NCBI GenBank assembly: GCA_022376465.1
Contig: JACDTU010000004.1
Span: 1,798,001-1,862,000 of the forward strand
Source: Cubamyces lactineus
Taxonomy: Eukaryota; Basidiomycota; Agaricomycetes; Polyporales; Polyporaceae
Length of the DNA: 64,000 nucleotides
Direction: 5' to 3'
Under the pieces are notes generated by a model. That model saw only the letters and a list, made by a program, of their open reading frames with translations, made no database searches and was not told where the DNA came from. Shown here in pieces: positions 1-11,914 of this stretch. Numbering within the stretch: the stretch's first letter is position 1; the number at the start of each line of letters is the position of its first letter. The position numbers were made by a program, and so were the translations under genes.

Positions 1-214
1 AAGCGTGACGTGACGCGCGCGACGCGCGAGCCTGGCGCGGACTCGGACTGGACGCAGGTGGCTGCTGTTTGAGCTACTCGCCAGACCACCATCCTCTCCT
101 CTCACTTCCATTATCTCCCTGGGCTTGCCTGCTCATCTGCTGTTCTCTCTATGCGTTGTTGACTGCTTCAAATTGTGCTGCTGATTACTTGCTTGTTGTA
201 CCATTATACCTGTT

Positions 215-3056
215 ATGTCGGCAGCCACACCTGCTGCTTCTACGCCAGACGGAGCCTCACCCTCCGCCACAAATGCTCCCGTCCCTGACTCGTCCAAGGA
301 TATCTCTTCAAATGCGGACCAGCTTATACTAGAGTACTTGCGTGCGCGAGGGCACAAGACGGCGGAAAAAGCTTTCCTTGAGGAACTTGAACGCAAGACT
401 CTGCCTGCAGACGACAAGGGCAAGCAGCCCGAGACCCCAACATCAACCACGATATCCCAGGAGGAGCTTGTGAAACAGCTTGCCATCTTTGCGCAGAAAC
501 CCGCGAATCCAGACCAGAATGCGCTGAAGGACAGTTCGAGTGTCCTCTCAGAGCTTTCGTCTACAGGCACTCCGCAGAACATTCAGAATCTCATCTCCAG
601 CATAGGGCAAGTCGGTGCGGAGGAGATCCTTTCCCTGGACCCTACAGACAAGCACGAGGGTTTCAGAGAACTGGAGTCCTGGGTGGACGGCTCTCTTGAC
701 ATGTACCGCGTAGGTGTCAAGTCAACCTAACCTTCCTCTAACATGCTTATGTGAGCCGTAGCCCGAATTTCGGCCTATCTTGTTCCCAATCTTCTGTCAT
801 TTCTATCTTGACCTGGTCCAACAGGGCCTTCGAGAAGCCGGTAAGTGCTCCGTCCACAAGGCATGTACTCACGTCTCACATTGCACCTCTAGCACAAGAC
901 TTCTACGCTACCTTCTCCTCGTCCCTGTCCACCATCCACTACTCCACCCTCAACCACCTCTCAACAATCACGCTACCATATCATGTCCAAACCGATGAAG
1001 TCGCTCAGAGATTTAGAACGGAGAAGTATACGGTTCGAATGAGCCGCTCGGGCTTCGGTTTACTAGTGGGTTGGTTGACCGAAGGTGTAGGCGGTGAGCC
1101 TGTAGGCTCAGGAGAAGGTTTCGCTGGCGAGAAGGGCAGGCGAGGTAGGGCTGCTGTAATGAGAGTTGTCAATAACCACCTGCGCTTTGAAGGTATCCAT
1201 GCCGCTCGTTCATGTTCAGGAGGGATGCTCACATCGGCTCCCAGTCACATCGTCCGCGACGTCATCTGTTTCACCACGCGCATGGGAGGAATCGACAGGC
1301 TTCCTCTCTTCCGTGGTTCCGCAGACTAATGGGAGCACCACGGATGCCACTGCTTTCAACCAGGCGAAGGGCGATCTCAAGCTTGGGCCCGCTCCTGTAC
1401 CAGAAGATCTACGTGCGGAGACAGAGCGCACTCTTCAGGATCAAGCCATGGTCGACCACGACCCTGGAGCTCGCTATGACCTTCATTTTGCTCGACAAGC
1501 GCCTCCCCCAGGCCTGGTCTCGCCTGCATTAGCTGACTTGCCACCACATCCGCCCATGTTCAAGGCTATCGATGTCAAGCGCGAGGTTGAGAAGATACGA
1601 GACATACGGAAACGTATTCGTCTTGATCCAACGCTTCTCAACAGTAGCAGCAACAACAATGCTAATGCAACCACCGCACAAGGCGCTGCCGCCAGAGCGC
1701 GCGCGTTGCCCAGTATATGCGCATACACCTTCCATGACGTTGGCGAAGGGTAGGCTCAACTCTACTCGATATGCATGTCGAAGCTGACATCTGTTCAGAG
1801 TACCGTGCTGCGAGTTCTCACCCGATACATCTCTGCTAGCTGCCGGTTTTTCCGAGAGCTATATTCGCCTATGGAGTCTCAAGGGGGAAAAGCTGAAAGG
1901 GTTACGTAGCGACTTCCAGTCCAGCTCAATACGAGACTGTAAGCCGCTCTTTATCTAGTCGAAGCCTTACGTTGACCGTGGGTTTTGTAGCATCGTCACT
2001 CAACAAGATTCGAGAAAAAGATGGGTCGACAACCCGCAAACTCATTGGCCACAGTGGCCCTGTCTACTCGGTCTCCTTCGATCCCGTCGGTGGCTCTGCA
2101 ACGTCACCAAGATACCTTCTTTCCGCTTCCGCAGATGCGACTACGCGTCTGTGGTCGCTTGATACCATGACGAACGTCGTCGCCTATCGTGGACACCAAA
2201 ACCCAGTTTGGGATGTGAAGTGGAGCCCTATGGGCATCTACTTTGCGACAGCAAGCCGAGACAGGACTGCACGACTGTGGTCGACCGATCGAACATCTGC
2301 CCTGCGGATATATGCTGGCCATCTCAGTGATGTGAACGTAAGTGATATTTTCGCGTGCAGGCAGTACGACGAAGTGAACAGTATTGCATATTTAGGCGGT
2401 GGGATTCCATCCCAACTCTTTGTATCTTGGAACCGCATCGAGTGACTGCACCGCGAGGCTGTGGGACGTGCAACGCGGCGCGTGTGTTCGTGTCTTCTAC
2501 AAGCACGACGATATCGTCTCGACCCTCACCTTCAGCCCAGACGGTCGTTACCTCGCCACAGCTGGTACGTCTTTTATCGCGGGGGCGACGCTTTCGGCCA
2601 GAAATTCATAGGCTCGCAACAGGAGAGGACCTCGCTATCCGCCTATGGGATCTGGGGTCAGGAAAGTGTGTCAAGAAGATGACAGGGCATACTGCCTCCA
2701 TCTATTCGCTCGCGTTCAGCGCCGAGTCCAGCCTCTTGGTTAGTGGCGGTGCAGATTGGACCGTGCGATGCTGGGATGTGAAGGCCTCGGGCGGCTCTCG
2801 TACGAAGGCCCGAGAGAACGGGACGTTGACGAACGGTGCTACCGAAGATCATCCACCCGAGAAGGAGGAGACTGAGAGCAACGAGACGTATGTTCACCGC
2901 TACTTTGTCCATAGCTCATGATCTAACCGTGGACATGACAGGACGGACTTGCTCGCAACATTCCCGACTAAACGGACGCCAATTATTAACGTGCAGTTCA
3001 CACCCCGGAACCTATGTCTAGTAGCTGGCCCGTATCTGTCACCTGAGACGCGATGA
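215..3056 (+). CDS. TAF5: Transcription initiation factor TFIID subunit 5 (TAF5)
   Basis: Scaffold subunit of TFIID and SAGA; the family acts in RNA polymerase II pre-initiation complex assembly in the nucleus. Joined exons 215-709, 762-840, 893-1192, 1245-1749, 1799-1938, 1991-2337, 2396-2564, 2623-2887 and 2942-3056 keep frame and give 804 residues. A LisH motif lies near residues 30-60 (LILEYLRARGHKTAEKAFLE), then the TAF5 NTD2 helical domain (MYRPEFRPILFPIFCHFYLD spans the first splice junction), a linker, and six or so C-terminal WD40 repeats with GHSGPVYSV, ATASRDRTARLW and GGADWTVRCWDV. The start is the first ATG of the frame with the LisH domain directly behind it. It is convergent with the next gene, about 100 bp between stop codons. 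Confidence 0.93.
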
Positions 3057-3155
3057 ATACTATCAGAGCTAGCGATGGCGATACCATATGTACAAACGGG
3101 AGGTGCTAAGCCAAGCATCGTAGTCGAGGGAACTGCAGTCAAGTGTTGCGCGGGC

Positions 3156-3885
3156 CTAGCGGTGGTGAACCTCCCACTCCGCTTGTGCTAGGCGGTGCGC
3201 AAGAGCCCATTGTGCCGGTGTCGACTGGCTCGACGGACAGATCTCTTTGAGGTGCTTCTTCACAAAGTCGTATGCGAAGTGCTCCTCGAACTCGTCCAGC
3301 CCATACAGGATCCTAACGACTCTGCGCCATTCGGGCGGTACTCCTCCGAAGGCATAATCGCCTGCGCGTGATTCCTTGAGGACTTGTGCAATGCGGCACA
3401 ACCTGCGCCCATCCAATCTCCCGTCTGCGATGCGGCCTCCGTCGGGGATGGTCTTCTGAGGCGCGAGCTGCTCCTGGTCCGAGCTTTGGTCAATCATAGT
3501 AACCGTGTCGTCTTGCTCACTGTCGCTCTCTTCCTCCATGACAGGCTCCAATGTGTCGTCGGTTGACCCTTGCGAGCTAGACTGCGAAGAGGTCCAAACT
3601 GAGCCTTGGGAGCTGCTGGAGTAGCTGGAGGATGAACTCTGAGAGCAGACGAAGTCTTCGTCCTCGGCATCTTGCTGTAGCCATCGTGACAACTAAGTCA
3701 GTACGACAGGGTATTCAGAGGCGCATGAGCCGTAAAGCCAGACTCGCCTTGGCCCCAACTGCCTTCACATGCTCATCGTCTCCATGGAATACCTCCTCCA
3801 TTATATCACGTTCTTGAGAACCAAACTGCGAGCCGAAAATGGACTCGACATCGTATGCCTGGGTATATACAGGAGATGTAGACAT
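3156..3885 (-). CDS. Unrecognised acidic, Ser-rich fungal protein
   Basis: I do not recognise the family. A first exon starting at 3885 (MSTSPVYTQAYDVESIFGSQ) joins across a short intron at about 3695-3775 to a 3' exon beginning LSRWLQQDAEDEDF. The donor is uncertain: either a GT after the residues DDEH or a GC donor further on. The middle is low-complexity Ser/Gln followed by an acidic Glu/Asp stretch, probably disordered. The C-terminal 90 residues look folded and helical (VPPEWRRVVRILYGLDEFEE, FVKKHLKEICPS) and are rich in Trp and His. No signal peptide or membrane segment. A nuclear regulatory role would be a guess. Confidence 0.6.
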
Positions 3886-4414
3886 AGCAGAGAGTGGGTA
3901 GAGATGAACGAGAGGTTTTGAAGGAATGGCTTGGGAGGTTGGGTCTACGACGTCTGGTGTTTATATACGCAGTAATATCTCGGACAAATCAAGTACCTTC
4001 TTTGCACTCAGGGCCTGCGCGCGGATGCAACTCTGCACAAACGGTTCCAAGCGGTGCGCATTGAGCCAAAGAGCACCTGGTACAACGAACTGCTTGACCG
4101 GTTTGTCCTTTACTATGGTTAACAGCAGCAAACTGACAAAACAATGAAAGAATGGTACAGTCGGTGCATAGTCGTGCCACACTTTGACTGGCGGTGGCAT
4201 GGCAGCTCTGTAACCTCAGGGGCCTGTTTCAGACGCGACTCGGACGCGCTGCGACGCGCTTTAATGAGTTACAGTCACGTGGGGTACATAGACGCCCATT
4301 GAAGGGGTCGTGTTGAGCTCGCTCAGGCTCTGCGGCAGACATTGACACCACCACCACAATCCAGCAGGCCACAACTATCTCCTCTTCGTCGCCTACATCG
4401 CCCTACCGCCTACA
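3886..4414. other. Intergenic, divergent promoter region
   Basis: Lies between two divergently transcribed genes of unknown function. Short open frames on both strands have no family resemblance. I see no RNA gene or repeat here. Confidence 0.5.
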
Positions 4415-5663
4415 ATGGACATGGTACGCTGCTATATACTCTTAGTATGAACCGTCATCGAGCGTGTTCTTCGCAGCAAACCGAAGACCATAACATGGAG
4501 GACGTCATGGATGCCTCCATGGACTACAACCCCTCGGTCCAGCATATCCCCCAAGCCATGCATGAACGCTACGAAGTCCCTGTTGTCAACAACCCCAGCA
4601 GCACCACAGGTGAGTCTTGGCCTGCGTTCAACGCGCATTCGCCTACATGAGCTCTGTGGCAGTTCTGACCGAAATGGACCGCCTGTACGAACAAATGCGA
4701 TCAGCTATCGCAAGTGCTGCTCAGCCACGCGAACCCATTCGCGATATCCCAGTCAAGGTGCACATTAGGAGGCCGGAAAGGGATTCATGGGCCTACATGG
4801 GTCGCGGTATTGTCTCCCAAGAGATTACAGGGCAGTCATCCAGAGTTGGTGCGTTGCCCCTTGTTTATTCTGGCACTATCGTACGCGTTTCTCACCCTAC
4901 CCTGCTAGTTGTGAGGTCGGCCTCATCTCATAAGATCCTCACCGTCTTCGGAGAGGTTTGTCGTCCTCACTAGTGTCGCGTGCCTGACTAACGAAGTCGT
5001 CTTCTCAGGGCACCGCCCTCCAAGCGGAGAGACGCGGGAACTTCGTGGTCATAGGTTGCGTGGAGGGTAGCCGCGTTGTCTCTTGGTCATTGAACGTAAG
5101 CTCCACCGCCTTCATTACATCCCGGCGACACATATACTAATGATAACTGCTCTCATACTCCCGAACTCGTCGTCGGCGTCTGTCCCCTGATATCCGCTCA
5201 TTCAACGGTCAATTGCACCGGTCGTTCGCGCCCATTGACACAGGCTCTGAACCATGCCGAGACTGTCCGTCTCCTTGCCAGCATTGAGCTTGCTGCATAT
5301 GCTTGCAAGCAGGCCATGGCCGACCCCTCGCTGCACAGTGCTATCCGTCGCCGCATCGCCCGTGTGATCAAGGACGACCGCCGCCGCCGTCACAAGCGGC
5401 GCAAGGACCAGGACGCTATGGTTGCCGCTTTCGCGCGTACCGGCCTGGTCGACTCCGGGGCTGGCTCGAACTCGAACTCAAACTCGAATGGTGCCCCGTC
5501 TGCGTACGCACCGTCGTTCCCAAGCGCTGCGAGTGCCCCGCCTCCCACGGAACCTGTGCCCGTCCCTGCTCCCGTTCCGATGCCCATTCCCGAACCCGCC
5601 ATGCCTGCTGCCCCCGGACAGGCTCCGGGAGGCTCGTACATGGGCATGCAACCAGAGCTATAG
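4415..5663 (+). CDS. Conserved-looking fungal protein of unknown function, possibly PH-like
   Basis: Exons 4415-4423, 4477-4609, 4663-4848, 4909-4955, 5009-5095 and 5244-5663 join in frame to 293 residues. The first exon holds only three codons (Met-Asp-Met). After an acidic Met-rich leader there is an alternating beta-like region (DIPVKVHIRRPERDSWAYMG, VVVRSASSHKILTVFGEG) ending in a helix (ALNHAETVRLLASIELAAYA). This pattern resembles a PH/EVH1-type fold, but that is inference from pattern only. A strongly basic helix (KDDRRRRHKRRKDQD) could be a nuclear localisation signal. The tail has Ser-Asn repeats and Pro/Ala-rich low complexity. I cannot name the family. Confidence 0.7.
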
Positions 5664-6780
5664 CGTGCAGCGCGGGTTCCTGTGGAGTTCCCGCTGCTGC
5701 ATCCCGTCCGTTAGAGCGGTTTGGATAGGAGCATTGTCGGAGGAGTGTGAGCCGGAAGTTCCATGCCACGCGTTATTGCTAATGTATTCTACCATCGTTG
5801 TCACCCCCGCCGTCCGTCTGTGTCCCCTACGCCCACGTATAGGGGGCGCTGTGTCCCCATACCTGTCTCTGTATAACCCACGTCTCCCTGTTCTAGTACG
5901 TCCACGATCTACTTACTCTATTCTATCGTCATATCCGCGATTTCCCTCTATCGGGCGTCCGTGCGTCATTCTAGCGTTGGTCAGATGCGGCTGTTAGCCT
6001 GTTCCGTGGTCGTCTGACCAGGGCCGGCACACCGAGCGATATCGAGAACACGCCTACGCTTTACTGCGACTGGTCTTTGCAGGGTGACATGGTACTAGAC
6101 CTTTGTCTACCTTTACATCAAACGGTCGGTATTGTCGCGTAAAAGAGAGAGGAAAGAGAGAGGCAGACTTGTTACGGCTTACTACGGAAGAACACACTGT
6201 AAAGGGAATAAAGACATGCAGCAAACACCGGGGCCCGGACGAAACGGAAACAAAGGCCCGGCGGGAAAAGGAGCAACTTCCGGAAGTCGAGCGCGTCGCA
6301 ATGAGCCCTTGCCTTCGCCCGCTCATGTGCTGGGCGTGGGCAAAGAGAAGGCGTGTGGCGGTGGCGGCGATGGCGAAAGGGGAACAAAGGGAGCAAAGAG
6401 CGGAAGGTGAAAGGAGCGGATAGGTATGGGTCGACGGGGTAGGCGTGCGCGGATGGATGGGTAGAGGGATAGTCGTGAATGGGGGCAGTGGCATCAGTAG
6501 CAGCAGCGCGCAATCGCAGCAGCAGCAGCGGGAGAACATCGACAGTTGACCGCGCGATACAAACAAGCGGAGGCACGGTTATAACGCAGCAGGCAAGGAA
6601 GGAGCTAATTCAACAACCACCGGGGACCCGCCGCGCGGGGGCAAGGAGAGATCATCGACACCAGCACCGGAAAACCCTATATCACGACCACGGACAGATG
6701 ATAGCGCGCGGATGCGCGCCCGAAGCCGCAGAGAGAACACACTCGTGACGGATGGCGCGGCGAATCGAACGATGCCAGGG
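5664..6780. other. Intergenic, no gene seen
   Basis: 3' flanks of two convergent genes. Contains a CAG/CAGCAG microsatellite-like patch near 6496-6530 and purine-rich stretches near 6130-6420. Open frames here are compositional and show no domain. Confidence 0.5.
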
Positions 6781-8744
6781 CTATGACGGGCGCGAGGTCC
6801 CTACGGAGGAATGCTCGGATGGGGCGAACGAGTTGCGGTCCGAGAGGTACGCCAGTCCGGGAGAGGACGAGTGTATGCTCGGGCTCGGGGGCGGCGGAAG
6901 CTCTGACGTATCCGCATATCGCGAACTCGAGCCATAACCCGAGCTGGACGCACTAGGTGCACTTGGCTCCATTCGCGAACCGCTCGGCCCTGCGACGGGC
7001 TGGCCAACGTCCAATGCAGGTGGGGGTGCTCGTCGCTCGCTGTATTGGGGAGGCAATTCGATGACTTCATCATCTGGTGGCGGGGGAGGGTCGTCCTCGA
7101 GATCCGTGTGGAGGATGAAACGCGTCGAGGGCGCATAGGGAGACACTCCCGCATTGGCAGCTTTTCGACGCATGGCGGACGTGACACTCTGGTCCCAGGA
7201 CGAGACGCTCCCGCCGTGCACCGAGCCGTCGTGGATTGAATCACGATGTCCAGGTGGCGGTACGCCGCCAGGGAAGCCGCTCGCTATCGACGCTGAGCCC
7301 GGAGCAGGTGGCTGGGATGCGAACATAGTAGTTGAGGGTGCATACGCCGACGCTGTGCCGAAGGGGTCGCCGCTTGGGCGCCCACCGGCTCCAATGCTGC
7401 CGTTGCCAAGGAGGTTGACAGTTGAATTTGGCGTGTAGACGTCCACTTGCGAGCCTGCCTGTGGATGATACAGTGGATACGGGCTGACTGCAGCGGGAGG
7501 CGGAATGGTGGGGTCGTGCATCAAGTCGACTTCCTTCTTCTGGAATTTACCGAAAATGCCGCCCTTGAGCACGGATGTACCGCGACGGCGACGCATATAG
7601 AACCACACGAGTGTTCCTACGATGAAGGCGCCTACAAGACAACCAATGATAGCAGCCGCGATCGTGCCGCCGCTAGTCTTGCTGGAAGATCCGGACCCAT
7701 CAGGAACAGCTGTCGACGTCGCGGTAGATGTTGCAGATGCAGTGTGCGTTTTGCTTGCGGTGGGTTTCCCAGCGGACGTGGATTGCGACGGCGGGTGTGC
7801 GACTGTCGCGGGAGAGTTCTTGTCCAGGCAGGTAGCGTCATCTGATATGCCGACCGTGTAGACCTGGGAGGACCCGCCCTGTCGTCCTTGGGAATCTGTC
7901 ATGATGAAGACCAATTGCGTCCCGGCTGCGACGTCGGCTATCCACTCGAATGTTGTGGGACCCTTCGGAGGGTACAAAGCGAACGTCGTTCCGCCCGGCA
8001 CGATGCCCTATTCAATGGTTCATGTCAGCTGCAAAAGGACTGATATCGTATAGAGAACCCACTTGGATTGTGACCGGTTGTACTGCACCGACGTAATTGT
8101 CAAACGAGTAGGTTCTAACATATGTTAATTTGACTTCACACAAGACGAGTAACTTGCCCTACCGGCATTGATTCAACGCAGCATTATTTTCGTAGTCGAA
8201 GTCGAGCTCTATCGAACCGGTCAGTGGGAGTACATTTGGGTTATTTGACGAAGAGAATTACTTGGATCGGTGACGCTGCATGTATTCTTACCCGAAGGCT
8301 TGCCCGCCGTGATCAGTGGTGACGCTCCACCAGACGCGAAGCCAGTAGAGTCGGACATGATCGCAATGAATTGGTCTTTGGCAGGAATAGTCAAAGGCGT
8401 AGTGAATGATCCCTTGCCATTGCTGAAGCTATTGGCAGGAATGTCAAGAGTCCTGGGTACGCCATAGACCTACATTGATCGCATGAGACAAAATATGAAA
8501 TGTGCAATAGATCATTACCACGTACATGCGCCAAAGTAAGTTGGAATGGCGGGGACCCTCCTGCATTTTAAGTGTGAATACGAGATGGAGGAAGCCGTTT
8601 AGACGCGAGCGAACCTGTCCATGAAACTGTAAAGTCGTCGCACTGCGTCGCGGCGCCATAAGTGAAGGTGAAATTAGCGGCGTAACCTTGCAGCGGCCAT
8701 AGCAGGATGAGGGTTGGTATGAGACCCCAGCCAGATGCCCACAT
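6781..8744 (-). CDS. Secreted/membrane-anchored single-pass protein, basidiomycete type
   Basis: The chosen start at 8744 opens with a signal peptide (MWASGWGLIPTLILLWPLQG). Several small exons then encode a beta-rich ectodomain (FTFTYGAATQCDDFTVSWTG, GGSPPFQLTLAHV, later PGGTTFALYPPKGPTTFEW). The long last exon begins near 8008. The ectodomain ends in a Ser/Thr-rich stalk likely to be O-glycosylated. One transmembrane helix follows (GGTIAAAIIGCLVGAFIVGT) with a stop-transfer YMRRRRG. The cytoplasmic tail is long, Pro/Ser-rich and probably disordered. The layout resembles fungal cell-surface sensor-like proteins, but I see no WSC cysteine pattern and cannot name the family. A TIR element sits 311 bp upstream of the start. 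Confidence 0.78.
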
Positions 8745-9055
8745 GGACCGGAGAGCAGAGATCGGGAAGACTGCAGGCGCCTGAAGCTAGGAGAAGGGAG
8801 CGACGGCCAGCAAGGACGATGAGAGTATAGTTAGGAGAGAAGAGAGCGGAAGGGGCGCGCAGACGAGGAAAGACGGAGGGGAGAAGGGAGGGGAGGATGG
8901 GCGTAGCGGAGAGAGATGGACAAGCTTTGGACCCTCGACGCGGACGCGGACGCAGAGAGACGCGAAGTCTGAGACGGAATCTCGCGACACCCACGCGACC
9001 TGCCATACCAGCGTCTATTTCACTTGGCGTTATTGGTCGTCTCCGACTCTCCGAC
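8745..9055. other. Promoter region truncated by a TIR element
   Basis: Upstream region of the minus-strand membrane protein gene, purine-rich on the + strand (8830-8910). Its left part ends abruptly at the TIR element starting at 9056. Confidence 0.5.
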
Positions 9056-10248
9056 TACACGGCCAAACGAGGTACATATCGGACCGATACTTACGCAGGG
9101 TTTTTTGGTCCAATCAAGGACCAATGACGGACCGATCCCCGCTCGTCGTCGGGCGGTTACTATCCGCCTAAATCGCCCCGGGGTGGGCGCTCAGATATGC
9201 GACGGTCCACGGCAAAGCATGTATCGGCCTGGGATGCCCAAACACCGCGCCGAGTATCTGCAGCGGCAACGGGCAGATACCTTCCCCACCGACGTCGGGC
9301 GAAGATGTGTAGGGAGCACGTGTATGCGCGCTAGGCTGGCCTCGCTCGAGCCCAAGTCTGCCCAAGTCCTCTCCTCAGAACCTAAGTCTCGCATTCCCTT
9401 GTAATCAATGGACTGGGCGCTTTGCCCGCCGCTTACACGGTATGCCCACCATGCCACGTCCATACAAGCGTCTGCAGTGGCTCTCCTTCAACCACCACGT
9501 CGACGTCCCCCTCTCCCTTACAACTCTTAGTTCCCTTCTCCCCTCCAACTGCTTCAGCTGCTTCTCCGATCTTCCCTCGCCCATCCTGCTCCCTCTCTCA
9601 TACAAAACAACTGTGGTCTAAGGACTCTCATTGTTTGGAATCCCACCGGGTCGCGGACGTGGCACGATTCGGAGCTTCTTGGTACGTTAGTGCGATCTTT
9701 GGTATACACAGTTGATACAGCTGACCTACGTACGGCACTACCATACTGTCGGAATGCACCAATGTGAGAACACCTGTACGTTGGACTATATTTCCTCATC
9801 GTTCCTCATCCCATGTGCCCTGCGGTGGATCCGGGGCCCCAGAGCTTTGTAGTGTGATCTGTTGATCATCTACAACATGTGTGTTCTCCTACGTGGCATA
9901 TGATCTTACCACTTCTATGCCCCATGCGCTACCCTGCTGCGTTGTCTGCCATTATTGTGATTTTTACTACTGTATGCATTATATATAATGAATAAGCCGG
10001 TTTATTGAAGCTGTAGCGACGTGCGCATGCGAATTCTGCAGGGAACGGCTGAATACCTGACTGATATTGGTCAGGGATCACACTGCCAACGTCAGGCCAA
10101 CCTTGGGGCGCCCATATCTCCCCGGTAGATGCGTGCAAAGACCGGTCCGTAATGGGCTGCGCAAATACCAGGCCAACTCTGCATGCTGCCAACCTGATAT
10201 CTGCAGCTCGCTGGTATCCCCCCGGTATCGCGCTCGTTTGGGCGTGTA
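9056..10248. mobile_element. Non-autonomous TIR DNA element, copy 1
   Basis: A 1193-bp unit repeated at 10722-11914, offset exactly 1666 bp, with no difference that I can find. It begins TACACGGCCAAACGAG and ends with the reverse complement of TACACGCCCAAACGAG, a terminal inverted repeat matching at 15 of 16 bases. Sequences outside the two copies differ at both ends, so these are two insertions and not one long duplication. If the outer TA is the target duplication, the mobile part starts CAC and ends GTG, as in TA-targeting (Tc1/mariner/pogo-like) elements. Internal frames are short and encode no transposase, so it would need a transposase in trans. Subterminal palindromes lie at 9077-9089 (TATCGGACCGATA) and 9105-9124. 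Confidence 0.8.
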
Positions 10249-10721
10249 AAAACGTTAATGAAAAACTCGTCCTGATGGTGGCGTCCAGTCTCTCAGCTCT
10301 CCAGCGACGACGCCAGTGCCGTTTCCCTCTGCTGTGCCCTCCATTCCATCCAGCTCCTCCGTGCCCCTACCGCGCAAACAACGATGATGAATATCAACCC
10401 CGCAAGGGAGCTATTGCATGTGAACTTGATCACCACCTGCAGATTGCACAGCTTTTCCACACTTTGCCGAGCCAGGCAACATCGATCATGAATCCATTCC
10501 CACCCCAGCAACCAACCCACGCGGACCGCCGGTTCATATAGCACAGGATGAACTGCCTGCAGACATTGGCTGGTACATGCAGTCTTCATGCACACCGCAT
10601 TCATTGGCGTACAGCTTGCTCTCTGGTCGGTTTTGCGATCTGCCATATACCCATACGCTGACCATCAACTAACGACAGTCCAGACGTTGAACAACAGACG
10701 TGGCTGGCCGCGAAGCGTCAG
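10249..10721. other. Unique spacer between the two TIR elements
   Basis: 473 bp not repeated elsewhere in the window that I can see. No gene recognised. It begins right after the TA of copy 1 and ends before the TA of copy 2. Confidence 0.5.
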
Positions 10722-11914
10722 TACACGGCCAAACGAGGTACATATCGGACCGATACTTACGCAGGGTTTTTTGGTCCAATCAAGGACCAATGACGGACCG
10801 ATCCCCGCTCGTCGTCGGGCGGTTACTATCCGCCTAAATCGCCCCGGGGTGGGCGCTCAGATATGCGACGGTCCACGGCAAAGCATGTATCGGCCTGGGA
10901 TGCCCAAACACCGCGCCGAGTATCTGCAGCGGCAACGGGCAGATACCTTCCCCACCGACGTCGGGCGAAGATGTGTAGGGAGCACGTGTATGCGCGCTAG
11001 GCTGGCCTCGCTCGAGCCCAAGTCTGCCCAAGTCCTCTCCTCAGAACCTAAGTCTCGCATTCCCTTGTAATCAATGGACTGGGCGCTTTGCCCGCCGCTT
11101 ACACGGTATGCCCACCATGCCACGTCCATACAAGCGTCTGCAGTGGCTCTCCTTCAACCACCACGTCGACGTCCCCCTCTCCCTTACAACTCTTAGTTCC
11201 CTTCTCCCCTCCAACTGCTTCAGCTGCTTCTCCGATCTTCCCTCGCCCATCCTGCTCCCTCTCTCATACAAAACAACTGTGGTCTAAGGACTCTCATTGT
11301 TTGGAATCCCACCGGGTCGCGGACGTGGCACGATTCGGAGCTTCTTGGTACGTTAGTGCGATCTTTGGTATACACAGTTGATACAGCTGACCTACGTACG
11401 GCACTACCATACTGTCGGAATGCACCAATGTGAGAACACCTGTACGTTGGACTATATTTCCTCATCGTTCCTCATCCCATGTGCCCTGCGGTGGATCCGG
11501 GGCCCCAGAGCTTTGTAGTGTGATCTGTTGATCATCTACAACATGTGTGTTCTCCTACGTGGCATATGATCTTACCACTTCTATGCCCCATGCGCTACCC
11601 TGCTGCGTTGTCTGCCATTATTGTGATTTTTACTACTGTATGCATTATATATAATGAATAAGCCGGTTTATTGAAGCTGTAGCGACGTGCGCATGCGAAT
11701 TCTGCAGGGAACGGCTGAATACCTGACTGATATTGGTCAGGGATCACACTGCCAACGTCAGGCCAACCTTGGGGCGCCCATATCTCCCCGGTAGATGCGT
11801 GCAAAGACCGGTCCGTAATGGGCTGCGCAAATACCAGGCCAACTCTGCATGCTGCCAACCTGATATCTGCAGCTCGCTGGTATCCCCCCGGTATCGCGCT
11901 CGTTTGGGCGTGTA
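10722..11914. mobile_element. Non-autonomous TIR DNA element, copy 2
   Basis: Second copy in the same orientation, with the same 16-bp termini and internal features as copy 1. Flanks are different (left ...GCGTCAG, right CTTGGCAACG), with only TA shared at the borders. Identity over 1193 bp points to recent transposition or gene conversion. It lies about 0.9 kb upstream of the desaturase gene. Confidence 0.8.

Noticed and set aside
9422..9715. Open frame inside the TIR element that might be a transposase fragment
   Set aside because: Ser/Thr/Pro-rich and short, with no DDE/D motif or helix-turn-helix; the same holds for the copy at 11088-11381.
9056..11914. Long terminal repeats of a retrotransposon
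   Set aside because: The 473-bp interior has no gag/pol or primer-binding site, and the ends are inverted repeats, not TG...CA.
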